From: Porticoccaceae bacterium
GTDB lineage: Bacteria > Pseudomonadota > Gammaproteobacteria > Pseudomonadales > Porticoccaceae
Direction of reading: 5' to 3'
Assembly (NCBI GenBank): GCA_026005035.1
Contig: BPKH01000001.1
Coordinates: 581,610-645,609, forward strand
Length of the DNA stretch: 64,000 nucleotides
This document shows positions 62,454 to 64,000 of the stretch, in pieces. Positions within the stretch are counted from its first letter, which is position 1, and every line of letters begins with the position of its first letter. Made by a program: the position numbers and the translations under genes. Under the pieces are notes generated by a model. It did no database searches and was not told the DNA's origin. It worked only from the letters and a program-made list of their open reading frames with translations.

Positions 62454-63368
62454 ATGGCCCCTCGCCACTTCCTCAGATTGCGGGATCTCGAGCGCGACGA
62501 GCTCGAGCGGGTGCTGGCGCGCGCCGCCGAGCTCAAGGGGCTGCGCCGCGCCGGCCGCGACCCCAAAAGCCTCGCCGGCAAAGTGCTAGCGATGATCTTC
62601 GAGAAGGCCTCCACCCGCACCCGCGTCTCCTTCGAGGCGGGCATCAGCCAGCTGGGCGGCACGGCCCTGTTCCTCTCCCCCGCCGACACCCAACTGGGCC
62701 GCGGTGAGCCCATCGAGGACACGGCGCGGGTGCTGTCGCGGATGGTGGATCTGGTGATGATCCGCACCTTCGGCCACGAGCGGCTCGAGCGCTTTGCCGC
62801 CCATGCCGGCGTCCCGGTGATCAACGGGCTGTCCGACAGCTTCCATCCCTGCCAACTCCTCGCCGACATCCAAACCTACCTGGAGCACCGCGGCCCCCTC
62901 GCCGGGCGGGTGGTGGCCTGGGTGGGGGACGGCAACAACATGGCCAACACCTACATCGAGGCGGCCGACCTGTTCGACTTCCAGCTGCGGCTGGCCGTTC
63001 CCGAGGGCTACGAACCGGACGCCGAACTGCTCGCCCGCCACGCCGACCGGGTGGTGCTCACCCGCTCCCCCGCCGAGGCGGTGGCCGGCGCCCACCTGGT
63101 GGTCACCGACACCTGGGCCTCCATGGGGCAGGAGGAGGAAAAGGCGCGCCGGGAGCGGGATTTCGCCGGCTTTCGCGTCGACCACGAGCTCATGGCCCGG
63201 GCGGCGCCGGACGCCCTGTTCATGCACTGCCTGCCGGCCTACCGGGGGCGCGAGGTGACCGCCGAGCTCTTGGAGGACCCCCGCTATTCGGTGGTCTGGG
63301 ACGAAGCGGAAAACCGCCTCCACGCCCAGAAGGCGCTGATGGAGTTCCTCTGCGGCGCCCTGGGGTGA
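62454..63368 (+). CDS. argF: Ornithine carbamoyltransferase
   Basis: Makes citrulline from ornithine and carbamoyl phosphate; 304 residues. The carbamoyl-phosphate motif is [14 protein letters not shown] (about 50), with [17 protein letters not shown] (about 125), ornithine-binding [12 protein letters not shown] (about 220) and [10 protein letters not shown] (about 260). GGAGG sits 6 bases before the ATG. Its TGA overlaps the GTG of the next gene. Confidence 0.96.
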   Translation: MAPRHFLRLRDLERDELERVLARAAELKGLRRAGRDPKSLAGKVLAMIFEKASTRTRVSFEAGISQLGGTALFLSPADTQLGRGEPIEDTARVLSRMVDLVMIRTFGHERLERFAAHAGVPVINGLSDSFHPCQLLADIQTYLEHRGPLAGRVVAWVGDGNNMANTYIEAADLFDFQLRLAVPEGYEPDAELLARHADRVVLTRSPAEAVAGAHLVVTDTWASMGQEEEKARRERDFAGFRVDHELMARAAPDALFMHCLPAYRGREVTAELLEDPRYSVVWDEAENRLHAQKALMEFLCGALG

Positions 63369-64000
63369 GGATCGAGCACCTGGCGCGCCTGTTGGAGGCG
63401 CGGCTCGCGGCGCTGGTGCCGGGAGCGCGCCTCTGCCCCTTGCACCCGCCTGAGCTGCCCGAACTTTCCCTGTGGCTGTTGGATCCCGCCACCGCCGAGG
63501 CGGGCGTGGCCCCGCAATGGGTCGCCCAGCTGATGGATGCACCCCCCTTCTGGTGCCTCTGTTGGGGGGCGGGGCAGGCCCTCGCCCGGCACCTGCTCGA
63601 CCATCCCGACGCGGTGGCGGGGCGGACGGTCATCGACCTGGGGTCGGGCTGCGGGGTGGCGGGCATCGCCGCCGCCCTGGCCGGCGCCGCGCGGGTGGTG
63701 TTGTGCGACCGCGACCCCCTGGCCCTGGCCGCCGGACGCCTCAACGCCCGCTGGAACGGCGTCCGAGTGGAGTGTGCGCCGAGCCTCGACGACGCCCTCG
63801 CCCGGCTCGCTTCCGGCGAGCGGACCAGAACCCTGGGGCTTGCCGCCGACTTTCGCTACGACCCGGCGAGCGCACCCCTCCTCCTGCGGCTGGCGCAGGC
63901 CACGGGGACGGTGTGGTGCGCGGACGCGGCCATCGCCGGGTCGACCCCGCCCCAGGGACAGCCCCTCGGGCGCGCCTGGCTGCCGCCCTTCCCCGGCGCC
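63365..64000 (+). CDS. Class I SAM-dependent methyltransferase, ETFB-lysine/COG3897-like (partial)
   Basis: Begins at GTG 63365 in a GTGA overlap with argF and stays open to the window end (at least 212 codons). The N-terminal helical part includes [20 protein letters not shown] (about 60), then the SAM-binding motif [20 protein letters not shown] (about 90) with [20 protein letters not shown] (about 112). This is the pattern of the predicted methyltransferase group that includes the electron-transfer-flavoprotein beta-subunit lysine methyltransferase. The expected catalytic LLAxDVxYD segment reads GLAADFRYD. The C terminus lies outside the window. Confidence 0.82.
   Translation, partial: MRIEHLARLLEARLAALVPGARLCPLHPPELPELSLWLLDPATAEAGVAPQWVAQLMDAPPFWCLCWGAGQALARHLLDHPDAVAGRTVIDLGSGCGVAGIAAALAGAARVVLCDRDPLALAAGRLNARWNGVRVECAPSLDDALARLASGERTRTLGLAADFRYDPASAPLLLRLAQATGTVWCADAAIAGSTPPQGQPLGRAWLPPFPGA

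Overview
This is a 64-kb stretch of a very GC-rich bacterial chromosome. A complete gammaproteobacterial-type gene set points to Gammaproteobacteria: mlaFEDCB, htpX, sbcB (exonuclease I), pyrC-rnt, hemN, and a peroxiredoxin / CGFS-glutaredoxin / argD / argF neighbourhood like that of Pseudomonas. Phosphoketolase, a eukaryotic-type class I fructose-bisphosphate aldolase, a membrane pyrophosphatase and a PQQ/cytochrome c dehydrogenase would fit an autotrophic or C1-using lineage, but the genus cannot be read from the sequence. There is no phage, insertion sequence or CRISPR array. Coding density is very high. Genes are packed with 4- to 14-bp overlaps, and many coupled genes start with GTG in a GTGA overlap.

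Layout. 0-5.4 kb: broken end of a GGDEF gene, ferredoxin-NADP reductase with a divergent LysR regulator, a degenerate sensor kinase, and a cytochrome c/PQQ dehydrogenase (frameshifted). 5.6-15.3 kb (minus): the Mla phospholipid-transport operon runs without a break into beta-phosphoglucomutase, a GH65 disaccharide phosphorylase, acetate kinase and phosphoketolase. 15.3-18.2 kb (minus): VanY-like peptidase, cysE, dgkA, a hypothetical gene and an Smr protein. 18.3-27.8 kb: PilB/GspE ATPase, htpX, sbcB, two OmpA-family genes (the second broken), class I fumarase, a coiled-coil membrane protein and a PuuD-type membrane protein. 28.2-30.1 kb: pyrC-rnt and a TauE/SafE remnant.

30.2-45.2 kb (minus) is the most unusual part. 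A tightly overlapping 15-gene run encodes a MotA/TolQ/ExbB channel protein, two membrane-anchored von Willebrand A proteins, an Hsp70/actin-fold protein, a PEGA-array protein with a formylglycine-enzyme-like domain, two TPR proteins (one ending in a TonB-C-like domain), three lipoproteins, two further exported proteins and an M48 protease. It ends with class I aldolase and 3-methyladenine glycosylase. I read it as an uncharacterised envelope-spanning, ion-gradient-coupled assembly. A MacAB-like ABC exporter operon (45.2-49.5 kb) lies directly upstream on the same strand.

49.6-64 kb: SLC13 transporter, tRNA-Leu(CAA), esterase, BPSS1780-family membrane protein, VOC and 2OG-oxygenase genes, amidohydrolase, hemN, divergent membrane and soluble pyrophosphatases, peroxiredoxin, monothiol glutaredoxin, argD, argF and the start of a methyltransferase.

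Caution: at least eight apparent one-base insertions break otherwise intact genes, most of them lengthening a homopolymer (near 80, 4800, 48230 and 59072, plus four in the second OmpA gene). The uniform direction suggests uncorrected sequencing errors more than real decay.
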